From contig CACDTF010000002.1 in the NCBI GenBank assembly GCA_902555665.1, positions 40,213 to 104,212 of the forward strand: 64,000 nucleotides of DNA. The letters run 5' to 3'. The notes under the pieces were generated by a model. The model was given only the letters and a program-made list of their open reading frames with translations. It was not told the origin of the DNA and did no database searches. Each line of letters begins with the position of its first letter. Position 1 is the first letter of the stretch. Below are positions 16,922 through 24,847 of this stretch, one piece after another. The translations under genes and the position numbers were made by a program. This stretch comes from an uncultured Pelagibacteraceae bacterium. Its GTDB lineage: Bacteria > Pseudomonadota > Alphaproteobacteria > Pelagibacterales > Pelagibacteraceae.

Positions 16922-17625
16922 TGATTAATAAAAATTTTTTCTTTAAAGGATATAGATCTATTTTTACTCATGATAGTCCAGCTATAGCTCTTACTTGTTG
17001 TTTTATAGCAATTGGTGCTCTCTTTAAAAATTTAGGTTTTAATATTCAAGAAAGTATTTTTTCAACTGTTTTAACTTATGCTTTACCAGGTTCATTGGTA
17101 ATGGCAGAGTCAATGTTGATTGGAGCATCTTTATTAAATATTTTTCTAGCAGTTTGGTTTGTAAATGCTCGACTTTATCCAATGGCTGTATCTTTATTTC
17201 CATTAATGATGCACAAATCTCAACCTAAGTGGAAGTATTACTTTTCTTGTCATTTTATTGCTGTTTCAGCATGGTTAATCATGAAAAGCAATTATAAGAA
17301 AATTCCAAAAGAATATAGGATTGATTATTGGATTGGAATTGGAAGTGCAACAGTAAGTGTGTCTGTTATTGGAACATTTATAGGTTTTTATTTTTCAGAA
17401 TTCATGAATAAAGATATGATGATTGGATTGGCAATTCTTAATCCAGTGTATTTTTTATGCATGATGGTTGGAGCATCTAAAACTATACAAGTTACATTAT
17501 CAGTCTTACTTGGAATAATTTTAGGACCAATTATTTATTTATTTTCACCTGAGTGGTCAATTCTGTTAGCAGGTGTAATCGGTGGAACTATAGCTTATTT
17601 AGTTGGAGAGTATAATGTCAGCTAA
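16921..17625 (+). CDS. azlC: AzlC-family branched-chain amino acid permease
   Basis: The large subunit of the two-part AzlCD exporter. The 234-residue membrane protein contains FSTVLTYALPGSLVMAESML near the N-terminus and the central NARLYPMAVSLFPLM, which corresponds to the N-A-R-x-x-x-M-(x)-L segment of AzlC proteins. It overlaps livF upstream and azlD downstream. Known family members export branched-chain amino acids or analogues, so an exporter is here fused transcriptionally to an importer, perhaps for homeostasis of the same ligand. Confidence 0.88.
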   Translation: MINKNFFFKGYRSIFTHDSPAIALTCCFIAIGALFKNLGFNIQESIFSTVLTYALPGSLVMAESMLIGASLLNIFLAVWFVNARLYPMAVSLFPLMMHKSQPKWKYYFSCHFIAVSAWLIMKSNYKKIPKEYRIDYWIGIGSATVSVSVIGTFIGFYFSEFMNKDMMIGLAILNPVYFLCMMVGASKTIQVTLSVLLGIILGPIIYLFSPEWSILLAGVIGGTIAYLVGEYNVS

Positions 17626-17938
17626 TATCGTTTATGCAATTTTAGTTACATCTCTTGCTACATTTTTATCTAGATTTTTAGGTGCTCTTACTTCTCAAGG
17701 TATTAAGGAAACATCAAAACTTTTTAAGTGGTTTAATTGTTTAGCCTATGCAACTTTAGCAGCATTAATAGCAAGAACTATAATTTTTCCTGCTGGCGTG
17801 TTAATAGAATCCAGTTATTACAGTAGATCAATTGTTGTATTTTTATCCTTGTTTGTTTTTTTTATTTCTAAGAAAAACTTTGTTTATCCTACAATTTTCT
17901 CAGCTATTTGTATGGCAATAATTAACAATTATATCTGA
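17615..17938 (+). CDS. azlD: AzlD-family small exporter subunit
   Basis: A 107-residue membrane protein with about four helices, including VTSLATFLSRFLGAL near the N-terminus, FKWFNCLAYATLAALIARTI in the middle, matching the small AzlD subunit that pairs with AzlC. I use ATG 17615; an upstream TTG at 17603 would add four residues. It overlaps azlC by 11 bases. It closes the first Liv operon. Confidence 0.86.
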   Translation: MSANIVYAILVTSLATFLSRFLGALTSQGIKETSKLFKWFNCLAYATLAALIARTIIFPAGVLIESSYYSRSIVVFLSLFVFFISKKNFVYPTIFSAICMAIINNYI

Positions 17939-17977
17939 TTAAATTGATTTATAAAATAAGGTAAAATAAAATTTAGA

Positions 17978-18889
17978 ATGCAAAAAATTACAGGCATAGA
18001 TATTCAAAAACACGATAAATCAAATAGGATTATAAAAATTAGTTTAGAAAATGATATAATAGATAAATTAATTTTCCCGTTTAATAAATTTGATTTAACA
18101 GCATTAGAGCTAAAACCATTTACAAGATTTACTTTAGCTAAAAGTTTAGATGATTTAACAAATAATAAATTAAGCGAATTAATGAACTCAATTATTAGAG
18201 ATAGATCTACAGGTTGTTTTATTATTGGACCAAAAAATATAACTGCAAAAATTAATGATACATTTTTAGTTAAGTTATCAACTGCAATAGCTCATCTAAT
18301 TGGTGTACCTAATCATGATGCCATGGCAGGAAAATATTATGCTCGTTTTCATGTTAAACATGAAGATAGTAGCGACTCTTATTTAAGAAAGGCTTATAGG
18401 AATATGGATCTTCATACAGATGGGACATATGTAAAAGATGTGACCGATTGGTTAATTATGACAAAAATTGATGAGCAAAATGTTGAAGGGGGTGAAACAG
18501 CTATGCTGCACCTTGATGACTGGGAGCATTGTGATGATTTATACAATGATCCAGTTGGGAGACAAAATTTTGTTTGGGGGTCACCAAAAAGTAAAAATAT
18601 TGATTACAAGGTAGAGCACCCAGTTTTTTCAACTGATAAAGAGGGAAGACCAACAATATCTTATATAGATCAATTTCCAGAACCTCAAAATATGGATCAA
18701 GGAAATTTTTTACAAAAATTATCTGATGGATTAGAGGAAAGTAAAAATAAAATAATAACGAAATTACCTGTTGGATTCTCTGTGATTGCAAATAATTATT
18801 TCTGGCTTCATGGAAGAAAACCCTTCAAAGAAAACAAGGAATTAAGCAGAGAATTACTAAGAATTAGAGGTTCTTTTTTTGTTAATTAA
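17978..18889 (+). CDS. glaH: Glutarate 2-hydroxylase GlaH (CsiD family)
   Basis: Fe(II)/2-oxoglutarate-dependent enzyme that in characterised relatives converts glutarate to L-2-hydroxyglutarate in lysine catabolism. At 303 residues it is slightly shorter than E. coli CsiD. Iron ligands are visible as H146-T-D148 in MDLHTDGTYV, with the distal H278 and 2OG-binding R280 region in FWLHGRKPF. Other CsiD-like segments are DRSTGCFIIGPKN and PNHDAMAGKYYARFHVKH. No L-2-hydroxyglutarate oxidase (LhgO) is adjacent. A ProC-like gene follows at 33 bases. Confidence 0.88.
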   Translation: MQKITGIDIQKHDKSNRIIKISLENDIIDKLIFPFNKFDLTALELKPFTRFTLAKSLDDLTNNKLSELMNSIIRDRSTGCFIIGPKNITAKINDTFLVKLSTAIAHLIGVPNHDAMAGKYYARFHVKHEDSSDSYLRKAYRNMDLHTDGTYVKDVTDWLIMTKIDEQNVEGGETAMLHLDDWEHCDDLYNDPVGRQNFVWGSPKSKNIDYKVEHPVFSTDKEGRPTISYIDQFPEPQNMDQGNFLQKLSDGLEESKNKIITKLPVGFSVIANNYFWLHGRKPFKENKELSRELLRIRGSFFVN

Positions 18890-18921
18890 TTCAATATAAT
18901 CAATATAAAGTATCCAAAATT

Positions 18922-19689
18922 ATGAATTTAGGTTTTATTGGTACTGGAAAAATTGCAGCTTCAGTGATTACTGGAATATGTAAATCAAAAATTTCATATA
19001 AAAAAATCATTATTTCTCCAAGAAATAAAAAAATAGCTCTTGGGTTAAAAAGAAAGTTTAAAAAAATAGTTATTGCCAAGGATAATCAACAAATTGTAGA
19101 TCAATCTAATTGGGTATTTTTATCTGTTACACCTACAGTCGGTGAAAAAATTATTAAAGATTTAAAATTTAAATCGACCCAAACGATTGTTAGTTTTATT
19201 TCGACAATTACTTTATCTCAATTAAAAAAAGCAATTAAAGTAAAAGCAAAAATTGTAAGAGCAATACCTCTTCCTCCAATTTCATTAAAAAAAGGCCCTG
19301 TACCTATTTGCCCTCCTAATTCAAAAGTTAAAGCGTTTTTCAATAACTTGGGCACAACTGTAGAAATTAAGAATGAAAAATCGTCTATAAATTTTTGGTC
19401 AACATCTGGAATGATGGCACCATTTTATGAGGTGTTAAGAGTTATGACTGATTGGTTGGTAAAAAGAGGGGTAAAAAGAAATAATGCTCAAAAATATATT
19501 ACTTCTTTATTTTTAGCTTTATCTGAGGATGCTGTCGTAAATTCAAAAGAAAATTTAAAGAATTTAGTAAAAGAGTCTCAAACGCCAAAAGGATTGAATG
19601 AGCAAGGTGTTAAAGAATTAACTAAAGCAGGTTTTTATAAATCTCTTGAAAGAACATTAAATAGTATTCACAAAAGACTAAATAAATAA
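18922..19689 (+). CDS. Pyrroline-5-carboxylate reductase-like protein (ProC family)
   Basis: A 255-residue NAD(P)H-dependent imine reductase of the P5CR family. The Rossmann motif is GFIGTGKIAASVITGI. Family features follow in order: WVFLSVTPTVGEKI, IVSFISTITLSQL, IVRAIPLPP, and the C-terminal dimerisation domain with SQTPKGLNEQGVKEL (canonical: PGGTT.AGL..L). The active-site region is rather divergent (PLPPISLKKGPVPI), so it may be a paralogue acting on another cyclic imine rather than the biosynthetic ProC. It is 5 bases upstream of the second LivG. Confidence 0.82.
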   Translation: MNLGFIGTGKIAASVITGICKSKISYKKIIISPRNKKIALGLKRKFKKIVIAKDNQQIVDQSNWVFLSVTPTVGEKIIKDLKFKSTQTIVSFISTITLSQLKKAIKVKAKIVRAIPLPPISLKKGPVPICPPNSKVKAFFNNLGTTVEIKNEKSSINFWSTSGMMAPFYEVLRVMTDWLVKRGVKRNNAQKYITSLFLALSEDAVVNSKENLKNLVKESQTPKGLNEQGVKELTKAGFYKSLERTLNSIHKRLNK

Positions 19690-19694
19690 ATCAA

Positions 19695-20483
19695 ATGTCT
19701 GAAAATATTTTAGAGATTAATAATTTAAGTAAATATTTTGGTGGATTGGCTGCAGTTTCGGATTGTTCAATAAAAGTCAAAAGAGGAACAATCACTGGTA
19801 TTATTGGACCAAATGGATCTGGTAAAACAACTTTATTTAATTTAATTGCTGGAAACTTAAAATCCTCTGGTGGTAATGTTGTTTTTGATGATGAAAATAT
19901 TACTGATGTTCCATCTTATGAATTATTTTCTAAAGGTTTGTTAAGAACATTTCAAATTGCACATGAGTTTTCAAATTTATCTGTTTTAGAAAATTTAATG
20001 ATGGTTCCAGGAAATCAATCTGGAGAAAAAATAATGACAGCATTATTTAAACCAGGTTTAGTTGCACAAGAAGAGGCTGTGGTTAAAGAGAAAGCGAAAG
20101 AAGTTGTTGAATTTTTAAATTTAGGACATTTATCAAATGAGCTTGCTGGAAATCTTTCAGGTGGACAAAAGAAATTATTAGAACTTGGAAGAACCATGAT
20201 GGTTGATGCAAAATTAGTATTATTAGATGAAGTGGGGGCTGGAGTTAACAGAACTTTGTTAAAAGATCTTGGAACAGCAATAGAAAAGTTAAATAAAGAA
20301 AAAGGTTATACTTTTTGCATGATTGAACATGATATGGATTTTATTGGAAGATTGTGTGATCCAGTGATTGTAATGGCTGAGGGGTCAGTATTATTTGAAG
20401 GAAGTGTTGAAGAAGCAAAAAAAGATGAGAAAGTTATCGAAAGCTATCTTGGAAGAGGATCAAAATTAAAGGATACAAATTAA
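19695..20483 (+). CDS. livG: Liv-type ABC transporter ATPase LivG (system 2)
   Basis: A 262-residue ATPase with Walker A GPNGSGKTTLF, Q-loop region LLRTFQIAHEFSNLSVLEN, signature LSGGQKKLLELGR and H-loop MIEHDMDFIGR. Walker B reads VLLDEVGAGVNR: the Pro of the usual DEPTAG is replaced by Val, although the catalytic Glu is kept. It begins the second Liv operon, 5 bases after the ProC-like gene, and overlaps livF (TAATG). Confidence 0.93.
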   Translation: MSENILEINNLSKYFGGLAAVSDCSIKVKRGTITGIIGPNGSGKTTLFNLIAGNLKSSGGNVVFDDENITDVPSYELFSKGLLRTFQIAHEFSNLSVLENLMMVPGNQSGEKIMTALFKPGLVAQEEAVVKEKAKEVVEFLNLGHLSNELAGNLSGGQKKLLELGRTMMVDAKLVLLDEVGAGVNRTLLKDLGTAIEKLNKEKGYTFCMIEHDMDFIGRLCDPVIVMAEGSVLFEGSVEEAKKDEKVIESYLGRGSKLKDTN

Positions 20484-21190
20484 TGGCATATTTTGAAGGA
20501 ATAGAAATGACAGGTGGTTATGGTAATGGTCCAGATATCATTAGTTCTTGTTCTGTAAATGTAAATAAGGGTGAAATAGTTTCTATTCTAGGCCCCAATG
20601 GTGCTGGCAAATCAACTGCAATGAAAGCAATGTTGGGCTTGCTCAATTTAAAATCTGGATCAGTAAAGATTGATGGTAAGGATATTTCAAAATTATCCCC
20701 TCAAGATCGAGTTAAGCAAGGTATTTCTTTTGTCCCTCAGACTAAAAATGTTTTTGCAGGGATGACTGTTGAAGAAAATTTAGAAATGGGAGCATTTCTT
20801 GTTGAGGATGAAATAAAAAATATAATTGAGGAAATTTACGAATTATTCCCAATTTTAAGAGAGAAAAGAAATCAGATGGTTGGTGAACTTTCTGGAGGTC
20901 AAAGACAACAAGTGGCTCTTGGTAGAGCTTTAATGATTAAACCCACAGTTTTAATGTTAGACGAGCCAACTGCAGGCGTATCACCAATTGTGATGGACGA
21001 ATTATTTGATCATATTGTAAAAGTTAAAAGAACAAATGTTGCTATCTTAATGGTTGAACAAAATGCAAAACAAGCATTAAGCATTTCAGATAGAGGTTAT
21101 GTATTGGTCACTGGAGAAAATCGTTATTCAGGAACTGGAAAAGAATTATTAGACGATCCAAGAGTAAGAAGCTCTTTTTTGGGAGGGTAA
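20483..21190 (+). CDS. livF: Liv-type ABC transporter ATPase LivF (system 2)
   Basis: A 235-residue ATPase: Walker A GPNGAGKSTAM, FVPQTKNVFAGMTVEENLEMG around the Q-loop, signature LSGGQRQQVALGRAL, Walker B VLMLDEPTAGVSP, and the LivF-type C-terminus SSFLGG. The gene order of system 2 is G-F-H-M, whereas system 1 is H-M-G-F, so the two clusters are not a recent tandem duplication. Confidence 0.94.
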   Translation: MAYFEGIEMTGGYGNGPDIISSCSVNVNKGEIVSILGPNGAGKSTAMKAMLGLLNLKSGSVKIDGKDISKLSPQDRVKQGISFVPQTKNVFAGMTVEENLEMGAFLVEDEIKNIIEEIYELFPILREKRNQMVGELSGGQRQQVALGRALMIKPTVLMLDEPTAGVSPIVMDELFDHIVKVKRTNVAILMVEQNAKQALSISDRGYVLVTGENRYSGTGKELLDDPRVRSSFLGG

Positions 21191-21191
21191 T

Positions 21192-22202
21192 ATGGATTTT
21201 GTAAATGCAATAATTCTTTTATTAAATTATATTTTCATTCCTGCATTAACTTATGGTTCTCAGTTAGCACTGGGTGCAATATTTGTAACACTTATTTATG
21301 GAATTTTACGATTTGCAAACTTCGCAACTGGTGACATGATGTCTTTTGGGACCATGGCAACGATTTTATTTACATGGTATTTTCAATCTTTAGGTGTTTC
21401 TTTAGGTGTTTTACCTACTGCTTTATTGGCTATTCCTTTTGGAATAATTTTCATGATATTTTACATGCTTTTAATAGATAAGTTTGTCTTTAAGTATTAC
21501 AGAAATCAAAAAAGTCCCCCAGTTCAATTTGCAATGGTTAGTATTGGTGTAATGTTTGTAACACAAGCTGTGGTCAGAATTATAATTGGACCTAGTGATA
21601 GAAGATTTTTTGATGGTGAAAAATTCATTATTAAAGCTCGTGAATTTAAAGAGATGACAGGTTTAAACGAAGGTCTTGCACTGAAATCCACTCAAGTGAT
21701 TACTATTTTTGTAACAATAGTTTTAGTCTCTTTATTATTTTGGTTTTTAAATAGAACCAAAACTGGAAAAAGTATGAAAGCTTATTCTGATAATGAAGAT
21801 CTTGCTTTGCTATCAGGTATTGATCCAAAAAAAATAGTTTTAGTTACTTGGGTTATTGCTGGTATTTTAGCTACAATCGGTGGAGCTTTGTATGGTTTAG
21901 ATAAAAGTTTTAAACCATTTACTTATTTTAATAATATGCTTCCTATTTTTGCTGCTGCAATTGTTGGAGGAATTGGAAATCCATTTGGAGCCTTTTTAGG
22001 TGGATATGTAATTGCTTTTTCTGAAATACTCCTCACTTATGCATATAAAAAATTCTTTATGTATGTTTTACCAGAAAGTATGGAGCCAAATAGTTTAGTT
22101 CAGTTACTATCTACAGATTACAAGTTTGCAGTCTCGTTCTCTATTCTTGTAATTGTTTTAATTTATCGACCATCGGGAATATTTAAGGGGAAAGTATTGT
22201 GA
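21192..22202 (+). CDS. livH: Liv-type ABC transporter permease LivH (system 2)
   Basis: A 336-residue permease, longer than the system 1 LivH. It has SQLALGAIFVTLIYGILRFANFATGDMMSFG near the N-terminus and the ATPase-contact loop GKSMKAYSDNEDLALLSGIDPKK, then AAAIVGGIGNPFGAFLGGY. A soluble insertion (about residues 128-160, RRFFDGEKFIIKAREFKE) is typical of some Liv homologues. It starts two bases after the livF stop and overlaps livM by 4 bases (GTGA). Confidence 0.92.
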   Translation: MDFVNAIILLLNYIFIPALTYGSQLALGAIFVTLIYGILRFANFATGDMMSFGTMATILFTWYFQSLGVSLGVLPTALLAIPFGIIFMIFYMLLIDKFVFKYYRNQKSPPVQFAMVSIGVMFVTQAVVRIIIGPSDRRFFDGEKFIIKAREFKEMTGLNEGLALKSTQVITIFVTIVLVSLLFWFLNRTKTGKSMKAYSDNEDLALLSGIDPKKIVLVTWVIAGILATIGGALYGLDKSFKPFTYFNNMLPIFAAAIVGGIGNPFGAFLGGYVIAFSEILLTYAYKKFFMYVLPESMEPNSLVQLLSTDYKFAVSFSILVIVLIYRPSGIFKGKVL

Positions 22203-23569
22203 GAAAAAACCTAAATGTAATTGCAGCTTACAGCATAATGATGGTGCTTATTTTAATGGTTGGGATATTTCAGTCTTGGAACATAGCGTTATCAATATTT
22301 AATCTTTGTTTGATTTCTGCGGTGATGACAATGGGAGCAAATATCCAATGGGGGTACGCTGGTTTAATTAATTTTGGAATTATGGGTTATACAGCTTTAG
22401 GTGGTTTAGCTGCAGTATTGATATCTGTCGATCCTGTTCAAGAAGCCTGGAGGGCAGGAGGTTTCGATATTCTAATGTCATTATGGCTGATAGTAGTAAT
22501 GGTATTAGTTATAAGGTTTATTTTAAAAAGATTTGAAAAATCAAAAATCAGAACATACAGCATAGCTGCAATAATAATTTCAGGTATTTTACTTATTAGA
22601 TTTTCTGCAGAGCCAGGCATAGAAGCTATTGAAGCAGTTGATCCTGCTAAAACTGGTTTCTTAGGAGGATTTGGATTACCAATTATATTTTCTTGGATAG
22701 TTGGAGCTCTTTTTGCAGGGGGTTTAGCATTTATAGTTGGAAAAGTTGCACTTGGCCTTAGAGCAGATTATTTAGCTATTGCTACTCTTCTTATTTCCGA
22801 AATTGTTATTGCAATTATTAAACACGAAGATTGGCTTACAAGAGGGGTCAAAAATGTTATTGGATTAAAAAGACCTGCACCTTATGAAGTAGATCTTCAA
22901 ACAACTGATTGGTTTATTAAATTAGTTGAAAAGTTTAATGCAGGAAAATTAAGTGTAATTGAGAATTTAGCTGATAGACAAGCTGCTTTAAACCAACTTG
23001 TTATTGAAGGTTCATCAGTATTTGTAAAACTGTGTTATTCAGGATTATTCTTAGTAGTAGTAATTATTCTTTTAATTTTAACTCAAAAAGCTCTTTATTC
23101 TCCGTGGGGAAGAATGATGAGAGCAATTAGAGATAATGAGGAAGCCGCAAATGCAATGGGTAAAAATGTTGTTAAGCAACATTTATTAATTTTTATTTTA
23201 GGCTCTGCAATTGTTGGAATTGCGGGCGCAATGCTTGTTACACAAGATGGTTTATTTACTCCAGGAAGTTATAGACCTATGAGATATACTTTTTTGATTT
23301 GGGTGATGGTAATTGTTGGAGGAAGTGGAAACAATTTTGGGGCAATTTTAGGAGGATTTGTTGTTTGGTTCTTATGGATTGAAGCAGCACCAATATCATT
23401 ATTTTTAATAAACTTTTTTACTGCGGGAATTCCTGAAACAAATGCACTTAAAGCTCATTTAATTGAAAGTGTTCCTTATTTCAGATTTTTACTGATGGGA
23501 TTAGGATTGTTGTTTATCATGAGGTATCGACCTAAAGGTATACTTCCTGAAAAAATAGAAATAAAGTAA
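22199..23569 (+). CDS. livM: Liv-type ABC transporter permease LivM (system 2), long form
   Basis: The start is GTG 22199, overlapping the livH stop. At 456 residues it is much longer than system 1 LivM (349). Family features are NIQWGYAGLINFGIMGYTALGG, LGLRADYLAIATLLISEIV, RAIRDNEEAANAMGKNV and VGGSGNNFGAILGGF. The extra length comes from an added helical region (about 75-130) and a charged loop between about residues 225 and 275. It may adapt the transporter to a different ligand. A 23-codon ORF follows after 5 bases. Confidence 0.92.
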   Translation: MRKNLNVIAAYSIMMVLILMVGIFQSWNIALSIFNLCLISAVMTMGANIQWGYAGLINFGIMGYTALGGLAAVLISVDPVQEAWRAGGFDILMSLWLIVVMVLVIRFILKRFEKSKIRTYSIAAIIISGILLIRFSAEPGIEAIEAVDPAKTGFLGGFGLPIIFSWIVGALFAGGLAFIVGKVALGLRADYLAIATLLISEIVIAIIKHEDWLTRGVKNVIGLKRPAPYEVDLQTTDWFIKLVEKFNAGKLSVIENLADRQAALNQLVIEGSSVFVKLCYSGLFLVVVIILLILTQKALYSPWGRMMRAIRDNEEAANAMGKNVVKQHLLIFILGSAIVGIAGAMLVTQDGLFTPGSYRPMRYTFLIWVMVIVGGSGNNFGAILGGFVVWFLWIEAAPISLFLINFFTAGIPETNALKAHLIESVPYFRFLLMGLGLLFIMRYRPKGILPEKIEIK

Positions 23570-23574
23570 AACAA

Positions 23575-23646
23575 ATGAAATATATTATATTAGGTGCTGC
23601 TGCTGCTTGGGCTTTGTATATGGCTGATAAGTATTTATTCTTTTAA
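23575..23646 (+). CDS. Candidate 23-residue single-helix membrane microprotein
   Basis: An ORF too small for usual gene finders fills the 76-base gap between livM and the MFS gene: MKYIILGAAAAWALYMADKY followed by LFF and TAA. It starts 5 bases after the livM stop, and its own stop overlaps the MFS start (TAATG), exactly the junction style of real neighbours here. The product would be one hydrophobic helix. There is no clear SD, so translation would rely on coupling. Chance occurrence cannot be excluded without conservation data. Confidence 0.5.
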   Translation: MKYIILGAAAAWALYMADKYLFF

Positions 23647-24815
23647 TGAATAAAAATCTTTCGTTACTTATATTAAGCCAGATTTTCGCTTTTACAGCTG
23701 CACCGGTCACCGTTTTTTTAAGCGGCATAATTGGTTCAAAATTTAGTCCAATAAAATCTTTAGCTACTCTTCCAATGGCTTTGTCAGTTGTTGGAATTGC
23801 GTTATTTGCTTTTTTTGCCGCAAAGCTAATGAGTATGATTGGACGAAAATTAGGTTTTATTTTTGCATCAATAGGTACATGTTTTGCATCTCTTTTAACT
23901 GCGTACTCAATAATAATAGAAAGCTTTGTCTTATATAATTTAGGATGTTTTTTAATTGGTGGAGGAATAGCTTTTAGCCATCAATATCGTTTTGCAGCAG
24001 TGGAGATTGTGGATAAGGATTATGCACCAAAAGCAATTTCTATCATTTTGTTAGCAGGAATAGGTTCGGCGTTTATTGGTCCAAACATTGCAAACATTTC
24101 TAAAGGACTGATCTCAAATCATATGTATGCTGGTTCTTATATTGCACTCGCCATTTTATCTATCTCATCAACAATATTTTTAATTTTTTATCAGGAACCA
24201 AAAACGATATCTAGTAATCAATATAAAACTGGAAGAAGTTTTTTTGAGCTTATCTCTCAACCTAGATTTTTACAGGCGCTCGTAGCTTCAGCTTTTGCCT
24301 ATGCTGTAATGACTTTTTTAATGACAGCAACTCCTATAAGTATGCATCTGATGGAAAAAATAAGTTTAAGCAAGACTGGATTTGTTATTCAGCTTCATAT
24401 AGCAGCCATGTTTTTACCTTCACTGGTTACAGGAAATTTAATTAAAAGATTTGGTCATAGTAAAATAATGTATGTGGGAGTTTTATTGTTTTTAGTCACA
24501 ATTATTACTAGTTTATTTGAACAGAATTATATTAACTATATGGTTGCACTTATTTTCCTGGGGCTAGGGTGGAATTTTTTATTTATATCAGGAACGAGCT
24601 TACTTGTTTTGTGTTACAGAGAAGAGGAAAAATTTAGAGCTCAAGGGTATAATGATTTAATTGTTTATTCTATACAAGCATTAGCCAGTTTGTCTGCTGG
24701 AGTATTTCTTAGCTTAACTAGCTGGAAAACTATGAATTTAATATGTTTGATTTTTCTAATTATCATAGCTCTATCTACTATAAGAGCTGATTTAAAAAAA
24801 AACCCCAGTAATTAA
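23646..24815 (+). CDS. MFS transporter
   Basis: A 389-residue, twelve-helix major facilitator superfamily protein. The N-terminal half has AAKLMSMIGRKLGFIFASIGT (the loop 2-3 motif A-like region) and GCFLIGGGIAFSHQYRFAAVE; the second half has GNLIKRFGHSKIMYVGV, the repeat of motif A. Substrate is not predictable. It is coupled to the preceding microORF and terminates at a bidirectional hairpin that includes its stop codon. Confidence 0.87.
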   Translation: MNKNLSLLILSQIFAFTAAPVTVFLSGIIGSKFSPIKSLATLPMALSVVGIALFAFFAAKLMSMIGRKLGFIFASIGTCFASLLTAYSIIIESFVLYNLGCFLIGGGIAFSHQYRFAAVEIVDKDYAPKAISIILLAGIGSAFIGPNIANISKGLISNHMYAGSYIALAILSISSTIFLIFYQEPKTISSNQYKTGRSFFELISQPRFLQALVASAFAYAVMTFLMTATPISMHLMEKISLSKTGFVIQLHIAAMFLPSLVTGNLIKRFGHSKIMYVGVLLFLVTIITSLFEQNYINYMVALIFLGLGWNFLFISGTSLLVLCYREEEKFRAQGYNDLIVYSIQALASLSAGVFLSLTSWKTMNLICLIFLIIIALSTIRADLKKNPSN

Positions 24816-24830
24816 ATTACTGGGGTTTTT
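24801..24830. terminator. Bidirectional intrinsic terminator between convergent genes
   Basis: AACCCCAGTAAT (24801-24812), loop TAA, ATTACTGGGGTT (24816-24827): a perfect 12-bp stem with Ts on the right and As on the left, so it can end transcription from both the MFS gene and the convergent binding-protein gene. The MFS stop codon lies in the loop. Confidence 0.93.
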
Positions 24831-24847
24831 TGAATTAAGATAAAAAA

